Part shown: in pieces, positions 24,426 through 33,727 of the stretch
How positions within the stretch are numbered: the stretch's first letter is position 1
Layout: every line of letters begins with the position of its first letter
Source of the DNA: Nakamurella sp. A5-74
GTDB taxonomy: Bacteria > Actinomycetota > Actinomycetes > Mycobacteriales > Nakamurellaceae
NCBI RefSeq assembly: GCF_040438885.1
Contig: NZ_CP159218.1
Coordinates: 4,092,001-4,156,000 of the forward strand
Direction: 5' to 3'
Length of the DNA stretch: 64,000 nucleotides
Program-made: the position numbers and the translations under genes
The notes under the pieces: model-generated
Told to the model about the DNA's origin: nothing
Seen by the model: only the letters and a program-made list of their open reading frames with translations
Database searches by the model: none

Positions 24426-26084
24426 TCAGCCGCCCAGGGCCGCGGAGACCACCTCGCGAGCCTCGGCCTGCACCTGAGCGAGGTGCTCGGGCCCGCGGAA
24501 GGACTCGGCATAGATCTTGTAGACGTCCTCGGTGCCGGACGGGCGGGCCGCGAACCAGGCGTTCTCGGTGACCACCTTGAGGCCACCGATGGCCGCGCCG
24601 TTGCCCGGTGCGGTCACCAGCCGGTCGGTGATCTTCTCCCCCGCCAGGGTGTCGGCCTTCACGTCGTCGGAGGAGAGCCTGGCGAGCTTGCTCTTCTGCG
24701 CCTTGCTGGCGGGTGCATCGACCCTGGCGTAGGCGGGATCCCCGTGCTGTGCAACGAGTTCCGCGTACCGTTCGCTCGGCGACTTGTCGGTCACCGCCTG
24801 GATCTCGGAGGCCAGCAGCGCGAGCAGGATGCCGTCCTTGTCGGTGGTCCAGACCGTCCCGCGGCGCCGCAGGAACGAGGCCCCCGCCGACTCCTCGCCG
24901 CCGAAGCCGATCGAACCGTCGATGAGGCCCGGCACGAACCACTTGAAGCCGACCGGTACCTCCACCAGCCGGCGACCGAGGTCAGCGGTCACCCGGTCGA
25001 TCATCGAGCTGGACACCAGGGTCTTGCCGACCCCCGCGTCCGCAGGCCACTCGGTGCGATGCCGGTAGAGGTAGTCGATCGCAACGGCAAGGTAGTGATT
25101 CGGGTTCATCAGCCCCGCGTCGGGCGTGACGATCCCGTGCCGGTCGGCGTCCGCGTCGTTGCCGGTGGCGATCTGGAATCCCGCATCACCGCCCTCCATC
25201 CGCTTCACCAGCGACGCCATCGCCTGCGGCGAGCTGCAGTCCATCCGGATCTTGCCGTCCCAGTCGAGCGTCATGAACTCCCAGCGGGGATCGACGGTGT
25301 CGTTGACGACGGTCAGGTCGAGGTCGAGCCGCTCGGCGATCGCACCCCAGTAGGCGACCGATGCGCCGCCCATCGGGTCGGCGCCGATCGTCACGCCGGC
25401 GGCCCGGATCGCCTCGATGTCGACGACGGAGTCGAGGTCGCTGACGTAGCCGGACATGAAGTCGTAGAAGCCGGTGGTGTCTGCGCGCTGGGCCTCGTCG
25501 TAGGAGACCCGGCGGACGCCGCGCAGGCCGTCCCGCAGCAGCTCGTTGGCCCGCCCGGCGATCCAGCCGGTCGCGTCGGAATCGGCCGGGCCACCGTCCG
25601 GCGGGTTGTACTTGAAACCGCCGTCCCTGGGCGGGTTGTGCGAGGGCGTCACGACGATCCCGTCGGCCGCTGCACCGCTGCGCTTGCGGTTGGCCTTGAT
25701 GATCGCGTGGCTGACGGCCGGGGTGGGGGTGTAGCCGTCGTTCGAGTCGAGCATCACCGTGACGCCGTTGGCCGCGAGCACCTCCAGCGCGGTGCGGGTC
25801 GCCGGACCGGAGAGCGCGTGGGTGTCGGCGCCGAGGAACAGTGGTCCGGTGGTGCCCTGCGAGGCCCGGAACTCACAGATCGCCTGGGTGATCGCCAGGA
25901 TGTGATTACGGTTGAACGCCACGTCCAGGCTCGACCCACGGTGACCGGACGTCCCGAACACCACCTGTTGCTCGGGCACGGACGGGTCCGGTTCGAGCTC
26001 GTCGTAGGCCGCCAGGAGTGCGTCGAGGTCGACCAGATCGACCGGCTCGGCCGGCTGCCCTGCGCGTGGATCCATGGGCGCCAT
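24426..26084 (-). CDS. pgm: Phosphoglucomutase (alpha-D-glucose phosphate-specific)
   Basis: 552 residues, typical of the bacterial Pgm branch. It interconverts glucose-1- and glucose-6-phosphate for glycogen, trehalose and cell-wall sugar supply. Motifs in order: [10 protein letters not shown] near residue 43, the phosphoserine loop [19 protein letters not shown] near 143, the Mg2+ loop [11 protein letters not shown] near 303, the sugar loop [12 protein letters not shown] near 390, and the phosphate-binding [15 protein letters not shown] near the C-terminus. An ATG three codons later (26075) is an alternative start. It is convergent with the DUF559 gene across a family B hairpin. Confidence 0.96.
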   Translation of the reverse strand: MAPMDPRAGQPAEPVDLVDLDALLAAYDELEPDPSVPEQQVVFGTSGHRGSSLDVAFNRNHILAITQAICEFRASQGTTGPLFLGADTHALSGPATRTALEVLAANGVTVMLDSNDGYTPTPAVSHAIIKANRKRSGAAADGIVVTPSHNPPRDGGFKYNPPDGGPADSDATGWIAGRANELLRDGLRGVRRVSYDEAQRADTTGFYDFMSGYVSDLDSVVDIEAIRAAGVTIGADPMGGASVAYWGAIAERLDLDLTVVNDTVDPRWEFMTLDWDGKIRMDCSSPQAMASLVKRMEGGDAGFQIATGNDADADRHGIVTPDAGLMNPNHYLAVAIDYLYRHRTEWPADAGVGKTLVSSSMIDRVTADLGRRLVEVPVGFKWFVPGLIDGSIGFGGEESAGASFLRRRGTVWTTDKDGILLALLASEIQAVTDKSPSERYAELVAQHGDPAYARVDAPASKAQKSKLARLSSDDVKADTLAGEKITDRLVTAPGNGAAIGGLKVVTENAWFAARPSGTEDVYKIYAESFRGPEHLAQVQAEAREVVSAALGG

Positions 26085-26128
26085 TCAACCCCGCGGACTT
26101 CCGATCCGGGAGGGCGGGTTCACGAGCG

Positions 26129-26977
26129 TCAGGCGGGATCCCGGCGTAGCAGCTCCTGGAGCTCGCCGGTGCGCTCCGAGACCGCGCGGGCGGTCCCGTC
26201 GACGGCGACGATCGGCGACAGCATCCGCACGCTGGAGGCCACGAACGCCCCGTCTGCGGAGAGCAGCCGTTCGGGAGCGATGTCCCCGTACGCCGTTCGC
26301 CAGCCGGCCTGCTCGGCAGCGGCGAACAACCGGCGGACGGTGATGCCGTCCAGGATGCCGTCGCGGCGCGGCGTGCTCAGGGTGTCGCCCTCGGCCAGGA
26401 TCAGCGTCGAGGTCGGCCCTTCCAGCATCAGACCGTCGGTGCCGACGAACATCACGTCGTCGTCGCCGCACGACTTCGCGTGCCGCACGGCCGCCATGTT
26501 GACGGCATAGGACAGGGTCTTCGCACCGGGGAGCAGCCACGGCATCGCAGCCACGTCCGGACCGGCGAATCCGCGTTGCAGCACCCGCACTCGCACGCCT
26601 GCGCGCTGCTGCAGGGTGGCGGCGGCGACGTCGGATCCGATCACCAGGGTGGTCGGTTCGCCGCCGGCCTCGGCTCCCCGGGTGGCCATCAGGCGGAGGG
26701 TCATCTCGGAGCCACCCTCGGCGCCCTTCCAGGCCTTCAGCACCGCGTCGATCGCCGGCCGCCAAGCCAGCTCGGCCGGGACGTCGAAGTCGAGCAGCTT
26801 GGCCGACGTCGTCAGCCGTTCCAGATGTTCGGTGAGATCACGCGGGATGCCGTCGACGGCGAGGGTGGTCTCGAAGACACCGTCCCCGCGCAGCACCCCC
26901 AGATCGTCCGGTCGCAGCAGCGGCTCGTCCGCCCGGTGCAGCTGTCCGTCGAGGGTCGCGATGATGGTGTCGGTCAC
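26129..26977 (-). CDS. pabC: Aminodeoxychorismate lyase (PLP fold type IV)
   Basis: 282 residues. It releases pyruvate from 4-amino-4-deoxychorismate to give p-aminobenzoate for folate. Type IV features are present: LLRPDDLGVLRGDGVFETTLAVDG near residue 20, HLERLTTSAKLL, the PLP lysine in LLPGAKTLSYAVNMAAVRHA near residue 150, and DGLMLEGPTSTLILA near 178 with the conserved glutamate. A branched-chain or D-amino-acid aminotransferase is possible for this fold, but length and position (Rv0812 in mycobacteria, beside the ygfZ-like gene) favour PabC. The gene is 44 bp upstream of pgm. Confidence 0.85.
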   Translation of the reverse strand: MTDTIIATLDGQLHRADEPLLRPDDLGVLRGDGVFETTLAVDGIPRDLTEHLERLTTSAKLLDFDVPAELAWRPAIDAVLKAWKGAEGGSEMTLRLMATRGAEAGGEPTTLVIGSDVAAATLQQRAGVRVRVLQRGFAGPDVAAMPWLLPGAKTLSYAVNMAAVRHAKSCGDDDVMFVGTDGLMLEGPTSTLILAEGDTLSTPRRDGILDGITVRRLFAAAEQAGWRTAYGDIAPERLLSADGAFVASSVRMLSPIVAVDGTARAVSERTGELQELLRRDPA

Positions 26978-27073
26978 AGTCGCCCAGCCTAGTTCTGCCG
27001 TCGACGAACGGCACTGTCAGATCGCTGCTCGAGCGACACCCCCGCGGGGATCGAGCAATGTCCGTGGTGATGG

Positions 27074-27302
27074 AGCGAACGAAGTGGGTCGAGATCCCGT
27101 CGTGTCAGAGCCAAGTCGCAGATCGAACGCGGGTCTCGACTCCTGCGTCGCTCGACCACCGAATCTCGACGATCCAGCGAACGAAGTGGGTCGAGATCCC
27201 GTCGTGTCAGAACCAAGTCGCAGATCGAACGCGGGTCTCGACTCCTGCGTCGCTCGACCACCGAATCTCGACGATCCAGCGAACGGAGAGAGTCGATCCC
27301 GT
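27074..27302. repeat. Family A tandem block (102-bp unit, 2.2 copies) ending at the coaA stop
   Basis: Units start at 27074, 27176 and 27278 with AGCGAACGAAGTGGGTCGAG or a variant. Each full unit contains both orientations of the family A core: GTCGAGATCCCGTCGTGTCA and GGGTCTCGACTCCTGCGTCG. The two complete units are nearly identical. The third is cut short at the coaA stop codon. The whole pabC-coaA gap (26978-27301) holds nothing else recognisable. Confidence 0.9.
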
Positions 27303-28390
27303 CAGAGCTTGCGCAACCGGATCCGCTCGACGGAATGGTCGGATCCCTTGTGCAGCACAAGATCCGCCCGGCCGCGGGTGGGCAGGATGTTCTCCCGCAG
27401 GTTCGGCTCGTTGATCGCCTTCCAGATCTCGGTCGCCAGATCCTTGGCCTGCTCGTCGGTGAGGGAGGAGAACCGGTGGAAGAACGAGTCCGGATCGGCG
27501 AAAGCCGTGCGGCGCAGGGTGAGGAACCGCTCGACGTACCACCGACGGACGTCCGCGGTGTCGGCGTCCACGTAGATCGAGAAGTCGAAGAAGTCGCTGA
27601 CGGCCAGCGCACCCTCGGGATCGTCGGAGCCCTTCGCCGGCTGCAGCACGTTCAGCCCCTCGACGATCAGCACGTCCGGATGGTGCACCACCAGCTCGTC
27701 GCCCGCGAGGATGTCGTAGGTCAGGTGGTCGTACCGCGGGGCCCGCACCTCCGGCTTGCCCGACTTGACGTCCGAGACGAACGCCAACAGTGCCCGACGG
27801 TCGTAGGATTCCGGGAAACCCTTGCGGTTCATCAGGTTCCGCTGCTCGAGCACGGCGTTCGGATACAGGAACCCGTCAGTCGTCACCAGCTCGACCCTGG
27901 GCGATTCGGGCCAGCGCAACATCAACTCGCGCAGCACTCTGGCGGTGGTCGACTTGCCGACGGCGACCGATCCGGCGACGCCGACGACGAACGGGGTCCG
28001 GGGGGCGCGCGTGCCCAGGAAGGTCGAGGTCACCTGGTGCAACCGGGACGTGCCCGCGACGTGCAGGCTCAGCAGGCGCGACAGCGGCAGGTAGATCTCC
28101 TCCGCCTCGCCGGAGTCGATCGGATCGGTCAGGCCACCCAGCCGCCCGAGTTCCTCCTCGGTGAGCGTCATCTCGGTGCTCGATCGCAGGTCCGCCCACC
28201 CGGCACGGTCGAGGGTGACGAAAGGTCCGTCACGGTCGTCGTCCTGCCGACCACCGGCCAGATCGCTCCCGACGGGCGCGAACGGCACCCCGGCCGCGTT
28301 CCCCGGCACCTCGAGGGTGCCGATCCCGGCAAGACGCGCGAACTCCTGGGCGGTCACGCTGTGATCGTCATCGATCGAGCCTGTCGACAT
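27302..28390 (-). CDS. coaA: Type I pantothenate kinase
   Basis: 362 residues from the ATG at 28390, about 45 longer at the N-terminus than E. coli CoaA. It phosphorylates pantothenate, the first committed step of coenzyme A synthesis. The Walker A loop [19 protein letters not shown] is near residue 141, followed by [32 protein letters not shown], the type I hallmark, then [32 protein letters not shown] and the C-terminal [21 protein letters not shown]. The N-terminal 60 residues are acidic and poorly conserved. The 3' end merges with the repeat block at 27074-27302. Confidence 0.95.
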   Translation of the reverse strand: MSTGSIDDDHSVTAQEFARLAGIGTLEVPGNAAGVPFAPVGSDLAGGRQDDDRDGPFVTLDRAGWADLRSSTEMTLTEEELGRLGGLTDPIDSGEAEEIYLPLSRLLSLHVAGTSRLHQVTSTFLGTRAPRTPFVVGVAGSVAVGKSTTARVLRELMLRWPESPRVELVTTDGFLYPNAVLEQRNLMNRKGFPESYDRRALLAFVSDVKSGKPEVRAPRYDHLTYDILAGDELVVHHPDVLIVEGLNVLQPAKGSDDPEGALAVSDFFDFSIYVDADTADVRRWYVERFLTLRRTAFADPDSFFHRFSSLTDEQAKDLATEIWKAINEPNLRENILPTRGRADLVLHKGSDHSVERIRLRKL

Positions 28391-28494
28391 ACCGGCTGAT
28401 TCTGCCCGCTGACCCCAGCCGGGCCGACCCACGCTGCTGTGACCTGTCCCACCGGCGATCCGGTCGCTCCGCCCGGTGGCCGGGGCCGGGCGCC

Positions 28495-28500
28495 TAGCAT
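28495..28500 (+). promoter_or_regulatory. -10 element (TAGCAT) of a likely leaderless ygfZ-like transcript
   Basis: TAGCAT ends 6 bp before the ATG at 28507. The gap GGAGTC could also work as a weak ribosome binding site, so both modes are possible. Confidence 0.4.
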
Positions 28501-28506
28501 GGAGTC

Positions 28507-29628
28507 ATGCGTTCCGTCCTGCTCGACCTCCCGGGGGCGATCGCCCGCGGCACCGCCGGTGAAGAAGCCCCGCATTCCGACGCAGCCATCGCCTGGCACT
28601 ACGGCGATCCGCTGGGTGAACAACGCGCTGCGGAGATCGGAGCAGCGCTGTTCGATCTCAGCCATCGCGACATCCTGACGGTCACCGGCGCCGACGCGGC
28701 CACCTGGCTGCACTCGTTGACCTCACAGGACTTCCTGTCCCTGGCACCGGGTGCGAGCAGCGAATCGCTCATCCTCTCCCCGCAGGGCCACGTCGAGCAC
28801 CACTTCGCCGTCACCCGGCACACCGGGGCCGACCAACAGGAGACCCTGTATCTGGACACCGAGCCGGGCCACGGCGCTGCTCTGATGAAGTACCTCACCT
28901 CGATGCAGTTCTGGTCCGCAGTCGAGGTGGCGCCCACCGACCTCGCACTGCTGCGGGTAGACGGGCCCCGCTCCGACGAGGTCGTCACGGCTGCCGCCGC
29001 CTTCGCGCTGTTCGTCCGCGGCACGTCCGGCGCCGATCCGGCCGCCGTCATCGGGACCGGACAGGGAATCACCCTCGCTGTGCCCCGCGACCGGTTCGCG
29101 GCAGCGGCGGCGGCCGCCCTCGCCGCCGGTGCGCGGGCAGCGGGCAGCTGGGCGGCCGATGCGCTCCGGATCCCTGCCCGCATCCCCCGGCTCGGTGTCG
29201 ACACCGACGACCGGACGATCCCCAACGAGACGCGGTGGCTGGCAGCTGCGGTGCACGCCAACAAGGGGTGCTACCGCGGTCAGGAGACGGTGGCCAGGGT
29301 CAGCAACCTCGGGCGTCCGCCGCGGCGACTGGTGGTGCTGAACCTGGACGGCTCCGTCGACCGCCTGCCGGCCACCGGCGACGCCGTCGTCACCGATGCC
29401 GGCCGGACGGTCGGCCGGGTCGGAACCGTTGCCTACCACCATGAACTGGGTCCGATCGCGCTCGCTCTGGTGAAACGCTCCCTGCCGGTGGACACCCCCC
29501 TGACCGTCGACGGGGTGGCCGCATTGATCGATCCGGACGGGTACTCCGACCACGCCGACACCGCAGCGGATGCCCCACCACGTTCGGTCATCGACCGTCG
29601 CGCACTGCCAGACCTGCGCCGTCGCTGA
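28507..29628 (+). CDS. YgfZ/CAF17-like folate-binding protein (GcvT-like fold)
   Basis: 373 residues. The family helps assemble or repair some [4Fe-4S] enzymes using tetrahydrofolate. The diagnostic KGCYRGQETVARV motif with its conserved cysteine is near residue 257. Upstream segments AALFDLSHRDILTVTGADA and LHSLTSQDFLSL match the GcvT-like N-terminal domain, and the C-terminal barrel includes VGRVGTVAYHHELGPIALALVKR. It corresponds to Rv0811c in mycobacteria. It is divergent from coaA and leads into the dehydratase gene after 57 bp. Confidence 0.9.
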   Translation: MRSVLLDLPGAIARGTAGEEAPHSDAAIAWHYGDPLGEQRAAEIGAALFDLSHRDILTVTGADAATWLHSLTSQDFLSLAPGASSESLILSPQGHVEHHFAVTRHTGADQQETLYLDTEPGHGAALMKYLTSMQFWSAVEVAPTDLALLRVDGPRSDEVVTAAAAFALFVRGTSGADPAAVIGTGQGITLAVPRDRFAAAAAAALAAGARAAGSWAADALRIPARIPRLGVDTDDRTIPNETRWLAAAVHANKGCYRGQETVARVSNLGRPPRRLVVLNLDGSVDRLPATGDAVVTDAGRTVGRVGTVAYHHELGPIALALVKRSLPVDTPLTVDGVAALIDPDGYSDHADTAADAPPRSVIDRRALPDLRRR

Positions 29629-29685
29629 CCGCCCGTTGCACTCTGCATCGTCCACCCTTTTCACCGCAGCACACCCGGGAGCACC

Positions 29686-30666
29686 GTGACGAGCACCGAC
29701 ACCCATCAGCTGGTCGACGTCGAGGAGATCCGGGACGCCGCTGCCCGGATCTCCGGGTTCGCGTTGCACACGCAGCTCGTCCCGGCAACCTGGGCCGATC
29801 TGCCGGACAGCACATCTGAGCTGTGGTTGAAACCTGAACTCCTGCAACCGATCGGCGCGTTCAAGATCCGCGGAGCGGTGAACGCCATTGCCGCGATGGA
29901 CCCGCAGGACCGGGCCCGCGGCATCCTCGCGCATTCGTCCGGCAACCACGCGCAGGCCGTCGCGTGGGCGGCCCGCGCGTTCGGCACGACGGCGCACATC
30001 GTCATCCCGGACAACGCGCCGCAGCGCAAGATCGACGCCACCCGCGCACTCGGTGCCACCGTCGAACTGGTGCCGGTCGAGCAGCGATTCAGCCGCCCGC
30101 TCGAGGTGCAGCGAGAGACCGGGATGCCCCTGGTGCCGCCGTTCGACAACCGGCTCGTGATCGCCGGCCAGGGAACGATCGGGCTCGAGATCGCCCAGGA
30201 CGCACCGGATGTCGCGGTGATCCTGGTGCCCGTCTCCGGCGGTGGCCTCATCGCCGGGGTCGCCGCCGCGGCGGCGGCGCTGTTGCCGGACGCGGTGGTG
30301 GTCGGCGTCGAGCCGGAGCTCGCCGGCGATGCCGCTGCCTCGTTCCGGGCCGGCGTCCGCACCGCCTGGGAGCCCGCCCAGACCGCCCGCACGATCGCGG
30401 ACGGCCTGCGGACCTTCTCGGTCGGCAAGCTGCCGTGGGAGCACATCCGGACCCAGGTGAGCGACATCCTGACCGTCACCGAGGACGAGATCCGGGAGGC
30501 GACCCGCAGGCTCACCCTGCAGGCTCACCTGGCCGCCGAGCCCAGCGGGGCGGTCGCCGTGGCGGCCCACCTGTTCCACAGCGAGCACCTGCCCGCCGGC
30601 AAGCGGGTCGCAATCGTGTCGGGTGGCAACATCGATCCCGCCGTCCTGCTCGACATCCTGCGCTGA
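29686..30666 (+). CDS. PLP-dependent threonine/serine dehydratase
   Basis: 326 residues from a GTG at 29686. It is a fold type II PLP enzyme: the PLP lysine is in IGAFKIRGAVNAI near residue 65, SSGNHAQAVAWAARAFG near 90 binds the substrate carboxylate, and VPVSGGGLIAGVAAAA near 185 holds the PLP phosphate. It ends with VSGGNIDPAVLLDIL and has no ACT regulatory domain, so it resembles catabolic threonine dehydratase or serine racemase more than biosynthetic IlvA. Deamination of threonine or serine to the keto acid is expected. It is followed 46 bp later by an asparaginase, suggesting an amino-acid breakdown pair. Confidence 0.88.
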   Translation: MTSTDTHQLVDVEEIRDAAARISGFALHTQLVPATWADLPDSTSELWLKPELLQPIGAFKIRGAVNAIAAMDPQDRARGILAHSSGNHAQAVAWAARAFGTTAHIVIPDNAPQRKIDATRALGATVELVPVEQRFSRPLEVQRETGMPLVPPFDNRLVIAGQGTIGLEIAQDAPDVAVILVPVSGGGLIAGVAAAAAALLPDAVVVGVEPELAGDAAASFRAGVRTAWEPAQTARTIADGLRTFSVGKLPWEHIRTQVSDILTVTEDEIREATRRLTLQAHLAAEPSGAVAVAAHLFHSEHLPAGKRVAIVSGGNIDPAVLLDILR

Positions 30667-30671
30667 CCGGC

Positions 30672-30698
30672 CCAGCACCAGCACCAGCACCAGCACCG
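30672..30698 (+). repeat. Short CAGCAC microrepeat between dehydratase and asparaginase
   Basis: Four copies of CAGCAC/CCAGCA in a row lie just downstream of the dehydratase stop and before the asparaginase ribosome binding site. Slippage here would change the spacing but not the coding sequence. Confidence 0.7.
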
Positions 30699-30712
30699 CA
30701 TCGAGGAGATCT

Positions 30713-31675
30713 GTGAACCCGTACGTCGATCTGGCCCACGTCACCCGCTCCGGGTTCCACGAGTGCACGCATTTCGGAGCGCTGGTGGTGACGGCGCCGG
30801 ACGGCTCGATCCGGTACGCGCTCGGCGACGTCACTGTCCCGGTGTTCCCCCGATCGTCGAACAAGCCGTTCCAGGCCGTCGCCATGCTCGAGTCGGGCGC
30901 CGCGCTGGAGGGCGCCGATCTGGCGCTCAGCTCGGCGTCCCACTCCGGCGAACCGATGCACGTCGCCAGAGCCCGCGGAATCCTCGCCGCGGCCGGTCTC
31001 ACCGAGGACGACCTGGGCTGCCCGGTCGACCTGCCGCTGGACGAGGCCTCCCGCGCTGCGGCGATCCGCGCCGACGAGCCGCCCAGACGGATCTACATGA
31101 ACTGCTCCGGCAAGCACTCCGGCATGCTCACCGCCTGCACTGCGGCCGGCTGGGACACCGCGAGCTACCTGGACCCCACGCATCCGTACCAGCAGGCCGC
31201 GCTGGCCGCGATCGGCCGCATCACCGGCGAGCGACCGGCAGCGGTCGGCGTGGACGGCTGCGGCGCACCGCTCGCGGCGATCAGCCTGACCGCCCTGGCC
31301 CGCGGCTTCGGCGCGCTGGTGCAGGCCGCGAACGGCACCGCCGAACATGCGGTGGCCGCCGCGATGCGTGCGCACCCGGAGATGGTCGCCGGCACTGGTC
31401 GCGACGACACCGTGATCATGGCCGCCCACCCGGGTGTGCTGATGAAGGGCGGCGCCGAGGGGGTGCACGTGGCGTCCCTGCCGGACGGCACCGCGGTGGC
31501 CCTGAAGATCTCCGACGGCGCGGCCCGAGCCCGGATGCCGGTGCTGGTCCCGGTGCTGCAGCGGCTCGGACTGAACTCGCCGGCACTCGACGAGCTGGCC
31601 GTCGGCAGCATCCTCGGTGGGGGCCGGCCGGTCGGGTCGGTGACCATCGCACCAGGGGTGGCTGACGACCTGTAG
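30713..31675 (+). CDS. L-asparaginase II-type (AnsA-like, PF06089 family)
   Basis: 320 residues from the GTG at 30713, chosen for GAGGAGATCT upstream. The family (Rhizobium-type asparaginase II) hydrolyses asparagine to aspartate and ammonia and is unrelated to the classical E. coli enzymes. Family segments include FPRSSNKPFQAVAMLESGA near residue 43 with the catalytic Ser-Lys pair, SSASHSGEPMHVARA near 74, IYMNCSGKHSGMLTACTAAG near 125, VGVDGCGAPLAAISLTALA near 178, and a conserved glycine-rich C-terminus. No signal peptide is present, so the enzyme is cytoplasmic. Together with the dehydratase it could feed nitrogen from amino acids. Confidence 0.9.
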   Translation: MNPYVDLAHVTRSGFHECTHFGALVVTAPDGSIRYALGDVTVPVFPRSSNKPFQAVAMLESGAALEGADLALSSASHSGEPMHVARARGILAAAGLTEDDLGCPVDLPLDEASRAAAIRADEPPRRIYMNCSGKHSGMLTACTAAGWDTASYLDPTHPYQQAALAAIGRITGERPAAVGVDGCGAPLAAISLTALARGFGALVQAANGTAEHAVAAAMRAHPEMVAGTGRDDTVIMAAHPGVLMKGGAEGVHVASLPDGTAVALKISDGAARARMPVLVPVLQRLGLNSPALDELAVGSILGGGRPVGSVTIAPGVADDL

Positions 31676-31734
31676 GATCGTGGGCACGAACAGTTGCTGA
31701 TTCCGGGGCCGCCCTCAGCCGGCCGCCCCGCTTC

Positions 31735-31740
31735 TACCGT
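31735..31740 (+). promoter_or_regulatory. Possible -10 element (TACCGT) of the DUF3073 gene
   Basis: TACCGT lies 15 bp before the ATG at 31756, with AAGGGGG between. This would give a very short leader carrying the ribosome binding site. There is no obvious -35 partner. Confidence 0.4.
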
Positions 31741-31755
31741 GCAAGGGGGTCCGCC

Positions 31756-31995
31756 ATGGGGCGAGGCCGTCAGAAGGCAAAGCAGACGAAGGTCGCCAGG
31801 GAGCTGAAGTACCACACTTCCTCGATCGACGTCACGGCGCTCCAGCGTGAGCTGGGTGAGGGGCACGGTTATCTGCCCCCGCCGCCACCGGTGAGCACGG
31901 AGGTGGCCGACGACGACGATGACCCGTACGCGGCCTACATCGTCGACGACGAGGACGACGACGGCTCCCAGGGCCAGTACGCCTCAGCTCGCTGA
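31756..31995 (+). CDS. DUF3073 family protein
   Basis: 79 residues with a strong ribosome binding site (AAGGGGG). The N-terminal MGRGRQKAKQTKVARELKYH is the family hallmark and strongly basic; the rest contains a proline run (YLPPPPP) and an acidic tail (ADDDDDPYAAYIVDDEDDD). The family is restricted to actinomycetes and has no known function; the basic head and acid tail would fit an RNA- or ribosome-associated protein, which is only inference. It corresponds to Rv0810c beside purM. A perfect terminator follows. Confidence 0.95.
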   Translation: MGRGRQKAKQTKVARELKYHTSSIDVTALQRELGEGHGYLPPPPPVSTEVADDDDDPYAAYIVDDEDDDGSQGQYASAR

Positions 31996-32008
31996 GACAC
32001 CGCTGCAG

Positions 32009-32042
32009 ATCCCGCCACCGCCCGACCGGGTGATGGCGGGAT
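32009..32042 (+). terminator. Rho-independent terminator after the DUF3073 gene
   Basis: ATCCCGCCA and TGGCGGGAT form a perfect 9-bp stem around a 16-nt loop, directly followed by TTCT. It starts 13 bp after the stop codon. Confidence 0.85.
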
Positions 32043-32159
32043 TTCTCGTGTCCGCCGCGATGTTCCGCGGCCGGTTTGTGGTCTGCGCCACCCGGGTACC
32101 GAACACATTGGGCGGTTCCGTGGCGAACCGCCCATCCGCAGACGAGGTGGAGGTGCGTG

Positions 32160-32408
32160 ATGACCATGCCTGATTCCCAGCCCGATCCGAACCGACGCGA
32201 GGGCGCCTTGCCCGACGAGAACCCCGGTGTCGACCCGGTGACCCCTGTCAGCCCCGGGGCGGTTCCCGATCCCGGGCACCCCGATGTCTCCCCGCCCGGC
32301 GTTCCCGGGCCCGAGCATGCCGATCCGGTGCCCGACGTCGCTCCCGTCCCGGGCGTGGAACCCTCACCCGGCGACGTGCCGGGGCACCCGGGCATCCCAA
32401 CACCCTGA
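32160..32408 (+). CDS. Small proline-rich acidic protein (hypothetical)
   Basis: 82 residues (MTMPDSQPDPNRREGALPDE at the start), almost entirely proline, aspartate, glycine and valine with PG/PD spacing (VPDPGHPDVSPPGVPGPEHA). The start has GGTGGAGG upstream. It should be disordered and has no signal peptide or helix. I recognise no family. Composition bias alone could create such a frame in GC-rich DNA, so its reality is moderate. Confidence 0.45.
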   Translation: MTMPDSQPDPNRREGALPDENPGVDPVTPVSPGAVPDPGHPDVSPPGVPGPEHADPVPDVAPVPGVEPSPGDVPGHPGIPTP

Positions 32409-32512
32409 CCCGACAGCCCCTACTCGCGAGCGAGTACGGGCCACCTTGCCTGCCGCCGTCTCGACGATCGGTCGGTGAGGCCCCCGGGCCTCTGACGCTG
32501 GTGGAACCTAAG

Positions 32513-32622
32513 AACGCTGGTGACGTTTCGCCAGCGTTCGTAGGGTTCGTCAGCGTTCGTAGGGTTCGCCAGCGTTTTGCAAGGTTCGCCGACGTTTGCA
32601 CGGTTCGCCAGCGTTCGCAGCG
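32513..32622. repeat. 19-bp tandem repeat between convergent genes
   Basis: Five degenerate copies of TTCGCCAGCGTTCGTAGGG (32527, 32546, 32565, 32585, 32604; the third is 20 bp). The array begins with a palindrome, AACGCTGG...CCAGCGTT (32513-32538), which can form an 8-bp hairpin. It lies 22 bp past the purM stop and may act as a terminator. Confidence 0.85.
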
Positions 32623-32644
32623 CGCTTCGGCTTCGCCGTCCCGA

Positions 32645-33727
32645 TCAGAACCGCGGGTGGTCCCCCTCCAGCACCACGCGCGCATCGTCCCGGGACGACA
32701 CCTCGACGGTGCCCAGGGCGTATGTCGGCACGTGCTTGGCGGTCAGGATGGCCATCGCGCGATCGGCGTCGTCAGCAGGGATCACCGCGACCATGCCGAC
32801 TCCCATGTTGAACGCCTTCTCCATCTCCGGACGGGGCACCCGGCCGTGCCCGGCGATGTAGTTGAACACCGGCAACGGTGTCCAGCTGCGTCGGTCCAAC
32901 CGTGCGGTGAGGCCCGCAGGGATCACCCTGGCCAGGTTGTTCACCAGGCCGCCACCGGTGATGTGCGCGAACGCGTGGGTGTCGGTGTCCCTGGCCACCG
33001 CGAGACAGCTCAGCGCGTAGATCCGGCACGGCTCCAGCAGTTCCTCGCCCAGCGTCCGGCCGAACTCCTCGACGTGCCCGTCGAGCGAGAGCCTCGCCAG
33101 ATCGAGCAGCACGTGCCGCACCATCGAGAACCCGTTGGAGTGCACCCCGGAGGACTCCATGCCGATGACGACGTCGCCCGCACGGACCCGGTCCGGCCCC
33201 AGGATCGCATCGGCCTCGACCACGCCCACCGCCATCGAAGCGAGGTCGTAGTCGTCGGCCGCCATCAGTCCTGGATGCTCAGCCGTCTCGCCGCCGACCA
33301 GCGAGCAACCGGCCTGGACGCAGCCCTCGGCGATGCCGCTGACGATCGTCGAGATGCGCTCCGGGACGATCTTGCCGGTGGCGATGTAGTCCTGCAGGAA
33401 CAGCGGCTCCGCACCACAGGCGACGAGGTCGTCGACGACCATGGCAACAAGGTCGATCCCGATCGTGTCATGCTTGCCGACCGCTTGGGCCACAGCGGTT
33501 TTCGTGCCGACACCGTCCGACGAGGAAGCCAGGATAGGGTCCCGGTACTTGTGGATCGGCAGCCGGAACAGCGAGGCGAACCCGCCCAGTCCGTCCAGCA
33601 CCTCGGGCCGCCGGGTCTTGCCGGCCCACGGCTTGATCAGCTCGACCGCGTCCTCACCGGCCTGGATCGAGACCCCGGAGCCCGCATAGGTGGCTCCCGA
33701 TCCGAACGATGTCCGCGCTTCGGTCAC
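32645..33727 (-). CDS. purM: Phosphoribosylformylglycinamidine cyclo-ligase
   Basis: 360 residues. It catalyses the fifth step of purine synthesis, closing the imidazole ring of AIR with ATP. Motifs include SYAGSGVSI-like TYAGSGVSIQAGEDAVELIK near residue 13, ILASSSDGVGTKTAVAQAVG near 65, DLVAMVVDDLVACGAEPLFLQDYIA near 92, LVGGETAEHPGLM and MESSGVHSNGFSMVRHVL near 190, and THAFAHITGGGLVNNLARVIP near 250. Its ATG overlaps the purF stop (ATGA), so it is the second gene of a purF-purM operon. Confidence 0.97.
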   Translation of the reverse strand: MTEARTSFGSGATYAGSGVSIQAGEDAVELIKPWAGKTRRPEVLDGLGGFASLFRLPIHKYRDPILASSSDGVGTKTAVAQAVGKHDTIGIDLVAMVVDDLVACGAEPLFLQDYIATGKIVPERISTIVSGIAEGCVQAGCSLVGGETAEHPGLMAADDYDLASMAVGVVEADAILGPDRVRAGDVVIGMESSGVHSNGFSMVRHVLLDLARLSLDGHVEEFGRTLGEELLEPCRIYALSCLAVARDTDTHAFAHITGGGLVNNLARVIPAGLTARLDRRSWTPLPVFNYIAGHGRVPRPEMEKAFNMGVGMVAVIPADDADRAMAILTAKHVPTYALGTVEVSSRDDARVVLEGDHPRF

